Assembly: GCA_003856375.1 (NCBI GenBank)
Contig: CP034120.1
Coordinates: 4,149,501-4,213,500 of the forward strand
Direction: 5' to 3'
Source: Glaciecola amylolytica
GTDB lineage: Bacteria > Bacteroidota > Bacteroidia > Flavobacteriales_D > Crocinitomicaceae
DNA length: 64,000 bases
Part shown: positions 52,756 to 61,809 of the stretch, piece by piece
How positions within the stretch are numbered: the stretch's first letter is position 1
Layout: each line of letters starts with the position of its first letter
The notes under the pieces: generated by a model
Told to the model about the DNA's origin: nothing
The model's database searches: none
What the model saw: the letters and a program-made list of their open reading frames with translations, nothing else
Program-made: the position numbers and the translations under genes

Positions 52756-53625
52756 ATGAAGTTAAAAGGGTATTTGCTGGCGCTGGTTTCAGCAGTTTCT
52801 TATGGATTAATTCCCCTTTTTATTCTTCCCATAAAGGCGTTGAATTTTCCCCTGGACACAACTTTGTTCTACCGATTTTTAATTTCCGCTCTTTTCCTGT
52901 TGCTCTTTTTGCTTTATAAAAGAGAATCTCTGAGAATTAACAAAACAGAATTTCTTATTTTACTTGTTCTCGGGCTTTTGTATGCTTTGTCCTCAGACTT
53001 TTTGTTCATAGGGTATGATCTGCTGACACCGGGAATCGCTTCTACGGTTCTCTTCGTCTATCCGGTATTTGTGGCTTTGATTCTGGCTTTGTTTTTCAAA
53101 GAAAAGATCACCCGGTTTACCCTCATTGCCTTGGTGGTTACTTTCTCCGGTATCGTGGTTTTGAGTACGAACGGGTCCGAATTCAATATTAATTTTCTGG
53201 GACTTTTGGTGTGTGTATTGTGTGCCTTGTTTTATGCTGTTTACATGGTCATTGTCAACAAGGCGAAGCTGAATGTTTCCGGAACGAAGATTACCTTTTA
53301 TTCGCTTCTTTTCTCGTCGGTATATTATCTGATCAAAACACTTTCTTTAGGCGGATCATTGGAAGCTTCACCGTCTTTGTTTCTCCATATTTCGATTTTT
53401 GCTTTGGTAACAACCGTTTTTTCAATCACTGCTTTGATTTACGCCATCCAATACATCGGATCAACTCCAACGTCCATTATGGGAGCTTTGGAACCGGTTG
53501 TTGCCGTAATTATCAGTGTTTGCTGCTTTGGAGAGTTCCTTTCGTGGAATTTGATTCTGGGGGTTATCCTGATTTTGGCTGGTGTGTTGATCAATATGGT
53601 CTTTGACCGGAATAAGGTTCATTAA
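52756..53625 (+). CDS. EamA/DMT-family transporter
   Basis: 289 residues with about ten membrane helices in two EamA repeats of five. The first repeat includes AVSYGLIPLFI and ends LVVTFSGIVVLST; the second includes YAVYMVIVNKAKL, TALIYAIQYIGSTPTSIMGALEPV and LILAGVLINMV. These match the drug/metabolite transporter superfamily, whose members export or import amino acids, nucleotides or other metabolites across the inner membrane. The substrate cannot be told from sequence. Monocistronic, ending at a palindromic repeat shared with the convergent aspS gene. Confidence 0.9.
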   Translation: MKLKGYLLALVSAVSYGLIPLFILPIKALNFPLDTTLFYRFLISALFLLLFLLYKRESLRINKTEFLILLVLGLLYALSSDFLFIGYDLLTPGIASTVLFVYPVFVALILALFFKEKITRFTLIALVVTFSGIVVLSTNGSEFNINFLGLLVCVLCALFYAVYMVIVNKAKLNVSGTKITFYSLLFSSVYYLIKTLSLGGSLEASPSLFLHISIFALVTTVFSITALIYAIQYIGSTPTSIMGALEPVVAVIISVCCFGEFLSWNLILGVILILAGVLINMVFDRNKVH

Positions 53626-53639
53626 AAAAAGGAATATAT

Positions 53640-53677
53640 AAAAAGTAGGCGCGCCATGCATGGCGCGCCTACTTTTT
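53640..53677. repeat. palindromic intergenic repeat, copy 3 (perfect 38-bp palindrome)
   Basis: A perfect palindrome with arms AAAAAGTAGGCGCGCC and GGCGCGCCTACTTTTT around ATGCAT. It lies between the convergent EamA and aspS genes and has T runs on both strands, so it probably ends transcription both ways. Same ATGYAT centre with flanking GC-rich arms as the copies at 31009 and 35842. Confidence 0.85.
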
Positions 53678-53690
53678 GGATTTATATATT

Positions 53691-55433
53691 TTACAATTTA
53701 ATTCCCAATTCTTTCAATTGTGCTTCATCAATAGCAGACGGGGCGTCGATCATCACATCTCTTCCGCTGTTGTTCTTCGGGAATGCGATATAATCGCGGA
53801 TAGAATCCGAACCACCCATGGTTGCAACCAGGCGGTCTAAACCGAAAGCCAAACCACCATGCGGAGGAGCTCCGTATTCAAATGCGTTCAATAAGAACCC
53901 GAATTGATCCTGAGCTTGTTCCGGAGTAAATCCAAGCAATTCAAACATACGTGATTGAAGTGCGCGGTCGTGAATACGAATTGATCCACCACCTAATTCA
54001 ACTCCGTTCATTGCAAGGTCATAAGCATTTGCTCTTACTTTCCCCGGATCTGTGTCGATCAGACTAAAATCTTCCGGTTTTGGAGAAGTGAACGGGTGGT
54101 GCATCGCGTGATAACGTCCGTTTTCCTCGTCCCACTCCAATAATGGGAAGTCAAGAACCCAAAGAGGTTTAAAATCGTCACCTCTGCGAAGACCTGATTC
54201 TGTTCCCATGCGCAAACGCAATTCATTCATCTGCTTGCGTGTTTTGTCCAAATCACCGCTTAAAACAAAGATCAGATCGCCGGCTTTTGCACCGCTTGCT
54301 TCCGCCCAGGTTTTCAAAGTTGCTTCGTCGTAGAATTTATCTACCGAACTTTTGAATGTTCCGTCTGCGTTGCATTTAACGTAAACCAAGCCCAAAGCTC
54401 CGATTTGCGGACGTTTTACCCAATCCGTAATCTCGTCCAATTGCTTGCGGGTATATTCGCTTGCTCCCGGAACTGCAATTCCGATTACAGCTTCAGCATT
54501 GTCAAATACCGGAAAATTCTTCCCTGCGGAAAGTTCTTTTAAGTCGGTGAATTTCATTCCGAAACGGATATCCGGTTTGTCGGAACCATATGTTGCCATT
54601 GCTTCGGCATAGGTCATCCGCGGGAAATCCCCTTCAAAAGTGATTCCGCGAACGGTTTGGAACAAATGTTTGATCAAACCTTCAAACATGTTCAGAATAT
54701 CTTCCTGTTCCACAAATGCCATTTCACAGTCAATCTGAGTAAACTCCGGCTGACGGTCGGCACGCAAATCTTCATCACGGAAACACTTCACAATCTGATA
54801 ATAGCGGTCAAAACCGGAAACCATCAACAACTGCTTGAATGTTTGAGGAGATTGCGGCAAAGCGTAAAACTCGCCCTGATTCATTCGGCTTGGAACAACA
54901 AAATCGCGTGCTCCTTCCGGAGTGGATTTGATCAAATAAGGAGTTTCTACATCCAAAAATCCTTTTGAATCCAAAAATTTGCGGGTTTCCAAAGCAACGT
55001 GATTGCGCAGACGCAATTTTTGCTGCACCGGATTTCTTCTCAAATCCAGGTAGCGGAATTGTGCACGCAGTTCTTCTCCGCCGTCCGTATCGTCTTCAAT
55101 AGTGAAAGGAGGTGTTTTTGCCGCGTTCAAAAGTGTCAGCTCCGAAACTTTAATTTCAATTTCTCCCGTCGGAAGGTTCGCATTTTTGCTGCTTCTTTCA
55201 ATAACGGTTCCTTTGGCCTGAATCACAAATTCACGACCCAATTTTCTGGCTTGCAAACACAATTCACTGTTTTCTTCCAGATTGAAAGCCAATTGTGTAA
55301 TTCCGTAACGATCACGTAAGTCAACGAAAGTCATTCCTCCCAAATCCCGGGATTTTTGTACCCAACCGGCTAATGTTACTTCTTGTCCGATGTGTGTGGC
55401 GCGTAATTCGCCATTCGTGTGTGATCTATACAT
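53691..55433 (-). CDS. aspS: aspartyl-tRNA synthetase
   Basis: 580 residues, a bacterial-type class II AspRS. It has an N-terminal OB-fold anticodon-binding domain ([20 protein letters not shown]), motif 2 [18 protein letters not shown], the bacterial GAD insertion in the middle (~280-420) and motif 3 [15 protein letters not shown] near the end. It charges tRNA-Asp with aspartate. Whether it also charges tRNA-Asn depends on other genes not seen here. Length and motifs are intact. Confidence 0.97.
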   Translation of the reverse strand: MYRSHTNGELRATHIGQEVTLAGWVQKSRDLGGMTFVDLRDRYGITQLAFNLEENSELCLQARKLGREFVIQAKGTVIERSSKNANLPTGEIEIKVSELTLLNAAKTPPFTIEDDTDGGEELRAQFRYLDLRRNPVQQKLRLRNHVALETRKFLDSKGFLDVETPYLIKSTPEGARDFVVPSRMNQGEFYALPQSPQTFKQLLMVSGFDRYYQIVKCFRDEDLRADRQPEFTQIDCEMAFVEQEDILNMFEGLIKHLFQTVRGITFEGDFPRMTYAEAMATYGSDKPDIRFGMKFTDLKELSAGKNFPVFDNAEAVIGIAVPGASEYTRKQLDEITDWVKRPQIGALGLVYVKCNADGTFKSSVDKFYDEATLKTWAEASGAKAGDLIFVLSGDLDKTRKQMNELRLRMGTESGLRRGDDFKPLWVLDFPLLEWDEENGRYHAMHHPFTSPKPEDFSLIDTDPGKVRANAYDLAMNGVELGGGSIRIHDRALQSRMFELLGFTPEQAQDQFGFLLNAFEYGAPPHGGLAFGLDRLVATMGGSDSIRDYIAFPKNNSGRDVMIDAPSAIDEAQLKELGIKL

Positions 55434-55538
55434 GTTCTTGAAAATTGAACTGCAAAATTAACGAATGTCGGAGAGCTTTACAGCCGTTCAGATAATTTTT
55501 TTAAGAAAGCATTGTTTCCAGTCCGGCAGCAAGGTATC

Positions 55539-56405
55539 TCAATGAGTGATAAACACTTTGGAAGAGATGAATTCGTTGTGGTTTGTAAGTAATTGCACGA
55601 AGAGTAAACCTGTTGCTTGTTCCGGGATATCGAACTGAAACGCGGATTTTCCTGTAGAAAGAATGTTTTCAGCAGGTAAGATGCTTCCGGAAAGGGTTAT
55701 GAAAACAACTTTCTGAAGATCTTCAAGTGCGAGTCCTTCCACCAGAATCTGCTTGTTTTTAGGATAAACCGCCAATTGATTTGCATTCACTTCGGAAACC
55801 GAGAGATCGTTGATACAAGTCAGGAAAGCCGGATCGTGATAATAAATCGTATCCAATTCCGAACAAATCAGTCGGGGATAGTCAACGTCGAAGATCGTTA
55901 TACCGGATAAACCAGGATTCAAAACTCCGGAATTGCTTCCTGTTCCGAATTGCCAGCTTTCGTTATAACCTGAAGATTGATCGATTCCTTCCAGTCCGAT
56001 TTTTTGAAATTGCTGAGCGTTTATTGTAATGGTTGAAATGGAATTTACCTTCACCCGGACAGGAGAATAACCTGAGAAGTTGCTAAAAACAGTAATTGTA
56101 TCCTGAAGATTGACATCGAAATCGTACAGTAATTTCTCCGTTCCATCGGAATCAAGTGGGGGAAAGAAAAATACCTTGGAAGAAGCGGCTTCGTACCGGA
56201 GAGCTCCGGCGTATTCTAAATTTGAAAAATCCGGATGATTCGATTTGTGAAGTTCTTTGTAGGTAATGGAATTGATCACAATGTCCGGACCAGTAACAAA
56301 GTATCCTTCAGTGGTGTACCATTTGGAACCCGTTGAATCAAAAAGGTTGGTTTGACTCTGGGAGAGAAAAGGAACAAAAAACAATAACAGTAATTTTTGG
56401 CGCAT
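55539..56405 (-). CDS. secreted protein, probable T9SS cargo
   Basis: 288 residues from the ATG at 56403-56405 (signal MRQKLLLLFFVPFLSQSQ); the TTG 45 bases upstream is rejected. The body (~20-215) is beta-rich without known motifs. The last ~75 residues (LAVYPKNKQILVEGLALED to SSKVFITH) follow the layout of a T9SS type A sorting domain, but the usual YPNP is YPKN and the G-x-Y/F turn is weak, so it is a degenerate or divergent form. Function unknown. It lies 105 bp downstream of aspS on the same strand. Confidence 0.68.
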   Translation of the reverse strand: MRQKLLLLFFVPFLSQSQTNLFDSTGSKWYTTEGYFVTGPDIVINSITYKELHKSNHPDFSNLEYAGALRYEAASSKVFFFPPLDSDGTEKLLYDFDVNLQDTITVFSNFSGYSPVRVKVNSISTITINAQQFQKIGLEGIDQSSGYNESWQFGTGSNSGVLNPGLSGITIFDVDYPRLICSELDTIYYHDPAFLTCINDLSVSEVNANQLAVYPKNKQILVEGLALEDLQKVVFITLSGSILPAENILSTGKSAFQFDIPEQATGLLFVQLLTNHNEFISSKVFITH

Positions 56406-56711
56406 GATTGAATAGTTTAGAATTGATACTAAGACGAATAAAGAATTCAAAAGTTTCTGAATGGTTGGATAAAATCGGGTGGGTTTTTCAATAAGATCAT
56501 TCCTGATCGTCCAGGTGAAATTAAATAAAACAGTTGTTTTTTCAAAAATTATTTGAAAAAAGAATAACGGCTAACCACCTGATAATTATGGGTTTTAATT
56601 TTTTTCTCTGATTTTTTTCTTTCCTGCTGTAACAAATTGAGAAGTGAGATGGTCATATGTTCGAAAAGCCCAAAGTACTAAGCGAAACAGAAAGCAATAA
56701 AATTTAGAGAT
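56406..56711. other. 306-bp divergent intergenic region
   Basis: Lies between a minus-strand secreted-protein gene and a plus-strand outer-membrane protein gene, so both promoters should be here. A TAAAATTTA near-match to the -7 box is seen at about 56698 just before the plus gene. There is no convincing small gene, RNA or repeat; the rest is AT-rich with short T runs. Confidence 0.4.
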
Positions 56712-57524
56712 ATGAGAACAGGTTTATTTATCACATTTATATTCTTCATATTCGGTTACAGTTATAGTCAGAATAAAGAGAATAAAGAAGAGCCGGATAC
56801 GACACGAATCCAATTGAGAGAAAAGTTGATTCTGATCATTAAAAATCATGTGGAAGAAGATTCCGATACAATTGATGCGGCTCCGGATGAAAAAGAGTTG
56901 AAACATTTTGAAGCTCACTGGGCAGGATTGGAATTCGGACCGACAATTTTGCTGAACAGTGCAATGGGAAATGGTTTCCCGAACGACAAACATTGGGAAA
57001 ATGACCCGGGAAAATCCTTTAGCTGGAATTTGAATTTTGCTGAATACAAATTCAAAATCTACAAAAACTACATCGGAGTCACTACCGGTTTGGGATTAAA
57101 CTGGACACAAATCGGGTTAAAAAACAACTTGCTGTATGCAAATTCTGACTCCTTGTGGGTGATAAAAGATACGGTGAACGATTACCGGAAGAATAAATTG
57201 AGAGCCGTTTACCTGACAGTTCCGTTGATGTTGGAATTTTGTTCTAACGGTAAATCAGACAAAGGATTTTATCTTGCTGCCGGTGTAATTGGTGGTGTGA
57301 GAATCGGATCCAGCACAAAACAGGTTATCGAAGAAGACAAATCGAAAGAAAAAACAAAAACAAGAGGTGTTTACGGATTAAACGCCTTCCGTTTGGACGC
57401 AGCTGTGAAATTAGGTTATAAAGACATCGGGGTATTTGCAAATTATAGCTTGCTTCCACTGTTTGATACCGATAAAACAGTTGGAGTTTACCCGCTAACC
57501 TTTGGATTAACAGTCAATTTTTAG
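56712..57524 (+). CDS. outer-membrane beta-barrel protein
   Basis: 270 residues with signal peptide MRTGLFITFIFFIFGYSYSQ. After an acidic, partly coiled linker (~20-75) come alternating strand patterns (YIGVTTGLGLNWTQIG; AVYLTVPLMLEF; GFYLAAGVIGGVRIG; VFANYSLLPLF) and a terminal LTVNF. A final Phe after alternating hydrophobics is the outer-membrane assembly signal. It resembles PorT-type/OMP_b-brl_2 barrels in layout. Function unknown. It ends at a strong terminator, so it is not co-transcribed with the next gene. Confidence 0.8.
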   Translation: MRTGLFITFIFFIFGYSYSQNKENKEEPDTTRIQLREKLILIIKNHVEEDSDTIDAAPDEKELKHFEAHWAGLEFGPTILLNSAMGNGFPNDKHWENDPGKSFSWNLNFAEYKFKIYKNYIGVTTGLGLNWTQIGLKNNLLYANSDSLWVIKDTVNDYRKNKLRAVYLTVPLMLEFCSNGKSDKGFYLAAGVIGGVRIGSSTKQVIEEDKSKEKTKTRGVYGLNAFRLDAAVKLGYKDIGVFANYSLLPLFDTDKTVGVYPLTFGLTVNF

Positions 57525-57555
57525 CGATTTTAGATCATAAGTAATAAAGCGAAGG

Positions 57556-57589
57556 AAAAGGAGGTTGAATTTAACCTCCTTTTCTTTTT
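57556..57589 (+). terminator. rho-independent terminator
   Basis: AAAAGGAGGTT, a 6-nt loop, AACCTCCTTTT, then CTTTTT. It lies 31 bp past the stop of the outer-membrane barrel gene. Confidence 0.92.
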
Positions 57590-57619
57590 GGTGTAAAATG
57601 AGTTTAAGTCGTTTTTTGC

Positions 57620-57627
57620 TAACTTTG
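57620..57627 (+). promoter_or_regulatory. -7 promoter box TAACTTTG
   Basis: TAnnTTTG match on the plus strand, 12 nt before the ATG at 57640. It supports that start over the ATG at 57598 and the TTG at 57565, which lie upstream of it. Confidence 0.55.
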
Positions 57628-57639
57628 AACGAGAACTAT

Positions 57640-59541
57640 ATGATACGTTTATTCATTTGTCTGGTCTTTATTGGTTTTGCTGAAGTTCTTCATGCACAAT
57701 CCAAATGCTCGTGCGAATCCATGCAGGATTACATTGCACAGCGTGATTTTGACAGCACGGCTAAGCACCAGGCGATAAACTTATGGAAGTTTTCAAAAAC
57801 GCTGGAAAAGGATAAGAATCCAAGATGTCTGGCTTTCTCCTTTCAATTAAAAGCACAGGTTCAAATTAAGAACGGCCAGTTTGCTGATGCCAGAAAAAGT
57901 CTGGATCGTGAAAAGTTCATTTTAGACAGTATCCGTTGTAAAGCGGCAAGTTATATCGAAAACAACCTGACTCTTGGAGATTTGCTGATGCTTCAGGGAG
58001 AATACGAAGCTTCCGTATCGAGTTATTCCAAAACGGTGCGCATTCTTCAGAAAGCGGGAAACAACGCTATGTTGTCGAGAGCCTATCTTGGTTTGGCGGC
58101 GGCTTACGGCAGATTGAAGGATAAAGACAAGGCAACATACTATACGAATCTCGCGTATCCGGTTGTAACGGTTTTGTCTGATAACGAATCCAAAATCAAT
58201 TTACTTTCCGACTTATCTGCGCGATACTACAAATTGTACCAGCTTCACAAGGACAAAAACTATTTGGATTCGGCCTTGAATGCCGTTTCATTTTCGTTTG
58301 TTCTGGCAAAGAAAATCCAATACACGGAAAGCTATTTGCAGATCTACAATTTGTTTGAAGACCACGCATATTATAACCGAAATTTCCGTTTGGCACTGAT
58401 TTATCTCGACAGCGCATTGCGGCAAACAAATTCGAATTATCACTGGAAAGAACGTGGGGCGATTTACGGAGACATGTCGGATATCTACCTCGAACTGAAA
58501 AGATACGATAAGGCATACCAGTTTGCAGATTCCAATCTGGTTTATGCTCAGAAAGTGGGAGATCCTTACGACGTGACGAATGCCCTTGAATTGCTTTACA
58601 ACTGTGCAAAACTGAGCGGTGAGTACGAAAGAGCCTTGGTGGTATTTGAGGATTTGTCTAAAATGAAAGACAGTGTGGTCAAAATCCAGAATGCCCGTGC
58701 TTTGAGCCAATTGGAAGAAAAATATCACCGGGTAAGGAAAGAAAAATCCGACGCGGAATACGAACAGGATAAGCGCTTGCTGCAGCAACAAAAGCAAATC
58801 GGGAACCTGAAATGGCGCCTGATTTTGGTCGGAAGTATCATTTTTGCCTTGCTTGCAGCTTATGTTTTAATGGTTTTCAGACAAAAATCGATCAAGCAAA
58901 AACAAAAAAGACTGGAAATACAACAGCGTTTGAATCGCGCCCGCATCAATCCGGATTTTATTTACAATGCCTTGAATCAGCTTCAAAACGAAAGCATCAA
59001 TCAGGGAGCAGATTATAAAAAACAAATTCAGTCGTTTTCCAAATTACTGAAGCAGGTATTGGACAGCACGCACGATGATTTCATGACGCTCGACCGCGAA
59101 ATTGAATTCTTAACCTTCTATCTGACGCTTCAAAGAGATCGTTCGAAACAGGCTTTTGATTTTTCGTTTGAGATCGATGAAAATCTGGATCCTGCAAATG
59201 TTTGCCTGCCGACCATGATTCTGCAGCCTTTCGTTGAAAGTACCGTTTTGGAAGGATTTTCCAATTTGAACCGGCGCGGAGAACTGAAGCTGCGTTTTTC
59301 GTTGAAAGGATTGAACGAACTGGCTATCGTTATTGAAGATAACGGAAAAGGATTGAAAGCCATTGATTCTTCCAGAGCTTCTGAAATCATCAATGACCGG
59401 CTTTACTTATTGAATAAGCTCAATAAAACAAGTTCTTCGTACCTGATTCGGGAACGATCAAGCGGAGGTGTCTCAGTAGAAATTTTCATTCCGCTGATTA
59501 CAAAAGCTTACGCAGACGAACTCAAAAAAGAAGGATTCTGA
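57640..59541 (+). CDS. TPR/LytS-type sensor kinase homolog lacking the phospho-acceptor His (pseudokinase)
   Basis: 633 residues from the ATG at 57640 (signal MIRLFICLVFIGFAEVLHAQ). TPR-like helix pairs fill ~30-370, then a coiled coil, one membrane helix (~393-415, LILVGSIIFALLAAYVLMVF) and a LytS/YehU-type kinase core. The His of the normal NPHF box is Asp439 (RINPDFIYNALNQ). The N-box normally ENAxxHG reads VESTVLEG, so its Asn is Ser534. The G1 box EDNGKGL is kept but the G2 box is poor. It should therefore not autophosphorylate and may not bind ATP normally. Possibly a signalling scaffold or partner of another kinase. It abuts ppk1 end to end. Confidence 0.85.
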   Translation: MIRLFICLVFIGFAEVLHAQSKCSCESMQDYIAQRDFDSTAKHQAINLWKFSKTLEKDKNPRCLAFSFQLKAQVQIKNGQFADARKSLDREKFILDSIRCKAASYIENNLTLGDLLMLQGEYEASVSSYSKTVRILQKAGNNAMLSRAYLGLAAAYGRLKDKDKATYYTNLAYPVVTVLSDNESKINLLSDLSARYYKLYQLHKDKNYLDSALNAVSFSFVLAKKIQYTESYLQIYNLFEDHAYYNRNFRLALIYLDSALRQTNSNYHWKERGAIYGDMSDIYLELKRYDKAYQFADSNLVYAQKVGDPYDVTNALELLYNCAKLSGEYERALVVFEDLSKMKDSVVKIQNARALSQLEEKYHRVRKEKSDAEYEQDKRLLQQQKQIGNLKWRLILVGSIIFALLAAYVLMVFRQKSIKQKQKRLEIQQRLNRARINPDFIYNALNQLQNESINQGADYKKQIQSFSKLLKQVLDSTHDDFMTLDREIEFLTFYLTLQRDRSKQAFDFSFEIDENLDPANVCLPTMILQPFVESTVLEGFSNLNRRGELKLRFSLKGLNELAIVIEDNGKGLKAIDSSRASEIINDRLYLLNKLNKTSSSYLIRERSSGGVSVEIFIPLITKAYADELKKEGF

Positions 59542-61665
59542 TCAGAGTGACGGATTTTGCTTCATTTCTGCGTCTTTCATCTCAATTAAATGACGGTAAT
59601 GATTCTGCAATTCCACCTGTGAACGAATGATCGCTTCATTTCCGCTTGCTTCCTTGTAACTATTCTTCTGCATTTTGTCTATGATCCGTGCTTTTTCACG
59701 ATCGCTCCACTGAAATGCGAAAATGAGTTTGATCTGTTCCTGAATGGCTTTATCGTAAATAGGAGTTCCTACCTCAATCCGTTTGTCCAGGTTTCGTTCC
59801 ATCCAGTCTGCAGACGTAATGAAATAGAGCGGTTTATTGTTATTCCCGAAAACCAGAAACCGGGTGTGTTCCAGAAAGCGATCCACAACGCTGAGAATTT
59901 CAATATTTTCACTCAAACCTTTGATTCCCGGAATCAGACAGCAGATTCCGCGCACCAATAACTTGATCTTAACACCGCTTTGAGAAGCTTCATACAACTT
60001 ATCGATCAATTGCGGATCCACCAGATTGTTGATCTTGATATGGATAAATGCAGGCAAGCCTTTCTTTGCATTTTTGGTTTCGTTAGTGATCAGACTGACA
60101 TATTTCCTGCGTGCATTGACGGGTGAAACGATCAGTGTTTTGAAGGGATGGTGATGAAGTACATGTTCCATCATGTGAAATACGTGATGTACTTCTTCCG
60201 CAATCCTTTTATCGGCTGTAAGAAGTCCCACATCCGTATAAATCTGTGCGGAGCGTTCATTGAAGTTTCCTGTTCCGACATAAGTGATCAATTGTTCTTT
60301 TTTATCGGAATGGCGTTTGATTTGTATCAGTTTGGAATGAATTTTCAGGTGTTCCGGCCCGAAAAGCACTTTTGCACCTTCTTCCTTCATTTTTTCAGAC
60401 CAAAACAGGTTATTTTCTTCGTCAAAACGGGCCTGAAGTTCCAATACCACGGTTACGTCTTTTCCGTTCCTTACGGCGTTCACCAGGGCGTTCATTACCT
60501 GTGAGTTTTGCGCAACCCGGTAGATGTTGATCTTAATGGAGGAAACTTTCGGATCGATGGCTGCTTCCCGAAGCAAATCTACGACATGATCAAAACGGAG
60601 ATAAGGATAATGCAAAAGAACATCCTTTTCCAGAATGACCTTGATCAGACTGTGCTGCTTGTGAAAACTGGGATGATCTACGGGCGTATAAGTTGGATAA
60701 ACGAATTCGTTGTTCCCGAAATCCGGAAATTTCATGAAATCCTTGAAATTGTGATACTTTCCTCCGGCAATAGTGTTGATTCCTGAAGTCAGATTCAGAC
60801 TTTTAATCAGCATTTCCAGCAAATCCTGCGGCATCCGGTGATCGTAAACCATCCGAACGGGTTCTCCTTTTTTGCGCTGTTTGATGCTTTTTTCCATTTT
60901 CTCAATGAAAGACATCGATACGTCATCATCCAGATTCAGTTCGGCATCGCGGGTAAATTTGAAAGTAAACGCTTCAATGGTGTCGAAAGAGAAAATAGGG
61001 AAGATGTCTGCCAAATGCAAACGAATAATATCATCAATCAGAATCACACCTTTTCCTTTCTCAGATTCCAGGATGTAAAATCTGGAAACCAAATTCGGAA
61101 CTTCGATCAGTGCAAAGCGCGCTTTTCGTTTGTAATCCCATTCCATGCGCACAGCAAGGTAAATCGCCTTGTCTCTTAAACGTGGAAAAGGTCTTTTTTT
61201 GTCCAGCAAAACCGGAACAATATCGTGAATAACAGAAGAAAAGAAATAGCTTTTCAGTTCTCTTTTTTGCTTGTCGTTTACGGTTGTTTCATCGTAATGA
61301 CGAATTCCGTTCAGTTTGAGCTTATGAAGAATGGAGGCATAGGCATGTTCAAACTTGCGTTGTTGTTTGATCACCACATTGCGGATTTCTTCAAACAATT
61401 CTTCCGATGTTCCTTTGTATCCTTCAACCTTTTGGTCGCCAAGCTGAATCATGCGTTTGATGTTCGCCACACGCACACGGTAAAATTCATCCAGATTATT
61501 CGAGTAAATACCCAGAAATCGCAAACGTTCCACCAACGGAACTTCATCATCTAAAGCCTCTTGCAAAACGCGGTCGTTGAAGGAGAGCCAACTTAATTCG
61601 CGGTTAAAGTATTTCATTGACAAATGTTTGTGTTTTGATGCGTGCGTTTCCTGACTCTTTACCAT
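59542..61665 (-). CDS. ppk1: polyphosphate kinase 1
   Basis: 707 residues from the ATG at 61663-61665, downstream of a -7 box; a second possible start at 61617 (MKYFNRELSWLSFNDRVLQ) would give the family's normal N-terminus. Motifs: FNRELSWLSFNDRVLQEA, VLHYPYLRFD, IKINIYRVAQNS, KIHSKLIQIKR with the active-site His that becomes phosphorylated, and NLDKRIEVGTPIYD. PPK1 reversibly makes polyphosphate from ATP, a phosphate store and stress factor. It is convergent with the pseudokinase gene with no gap. Confidence 0.96.
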   Translation of the reverse strand: MVKSQETHASKHKHLSMKYFNRELSWLSFNDRVLQEALDDEVPLVERLRFLGIYSNNLDEFYRVRVANIKRMIQLGDQKVEGYKGTSEELFEEIRNVVIKQQRKFEHAYASILHKLKLNGIRHYDETTVNDKQKRELKSYFFSSVIHDIVPVLLDKKRPFPRLRDKAIYLAVRMEWDYKRKARFALIEVPNLVSRFYILESEKGKGVILIDDIIRLHLADIFPIFSFDTIEAFTFKFTRDAELNLDDDVSMSFIEKMEKSIKQRKKGEPVRMVYDHRMPQDLLEMLIKSLNLTSGINTIAGGKYHNFKDFMKFPDFGNNEFVYPTYTPVDHPSFHKQHSLIKVILEKDVLLHYPYLRFDHVVDLLREAAIDPKVSSIKINIYRVAQNSQVMNALVNAVRNGKDVTVVLELQARFDEENNLFWSEKMKEEGAKVLFGPEHLKIHSKLIQIKRHSDKKEQLITYVGTGNFNERSAQIYTDVGLLTADKRIAEEVHHVFHMMEHVLHHHPFKTLIVSPVNARRKYVSLITNETKNAKKGLPAFIHIKINNLVDPQLIDKLYEASQSGVKIKLLVRGICCLIPGIKGLSENIEILSVVDRFLEHTRFLVFGNNNKPLYFITSADWMERNLDKRIEVGTPIYDKAIQEQIKLIFAFQWSDREKARIIDKMQKNSYKEASGNEAIIRSQVELQNHYRHLIEMKDAEMKQNPSL

Positions 61666-61683
61666 GTTTTATGAATATGGTGG

Positions 61684-61691
61684 CAAACTTA
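61684..61691 (-). promoter_or_regulatory. -7 promoter box TAAGTTTG
   Basis: TAnnTTTG match on the minus strand, 18 nt before the ppk1 ATG at 61665. Confidence 0.5.
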
Positions 61692-61745
61692 GCACCATGC
61701 TTTTTATTCTAAGTTAATAAATTTTTGAGATTGTGTTAACAGAAT

Positions 61746-61775
61746 AAAAAAAGGCAATCCGCCCCGGACTGCCTT
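61746..61775 (-). terminator. rho-independent terminator
   Basis: Minus strand: AAGGCAGTCCG, a 3-nt loop, CGGATTGCCTT, then TTTTT; a 10-pair stem with one mismatch. It lies 34 bp past the stop of the peptide-binding lipoprotein gene. Confidence 0.85.
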
Positions 61776-61809
61776 AACTTTTGCAAGCTGAGAGTTAATT
61801 AAAAAATGA

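Noticed and set aside
57565-57639. Extended start of the pseudokinase gene at TTG 57565 or ATG 57598
   Set aside because: The TTG is within the terminator of the previous gene and both lie upstream of the -7 box; only the ATG at 57640 begins with a signal peptide.
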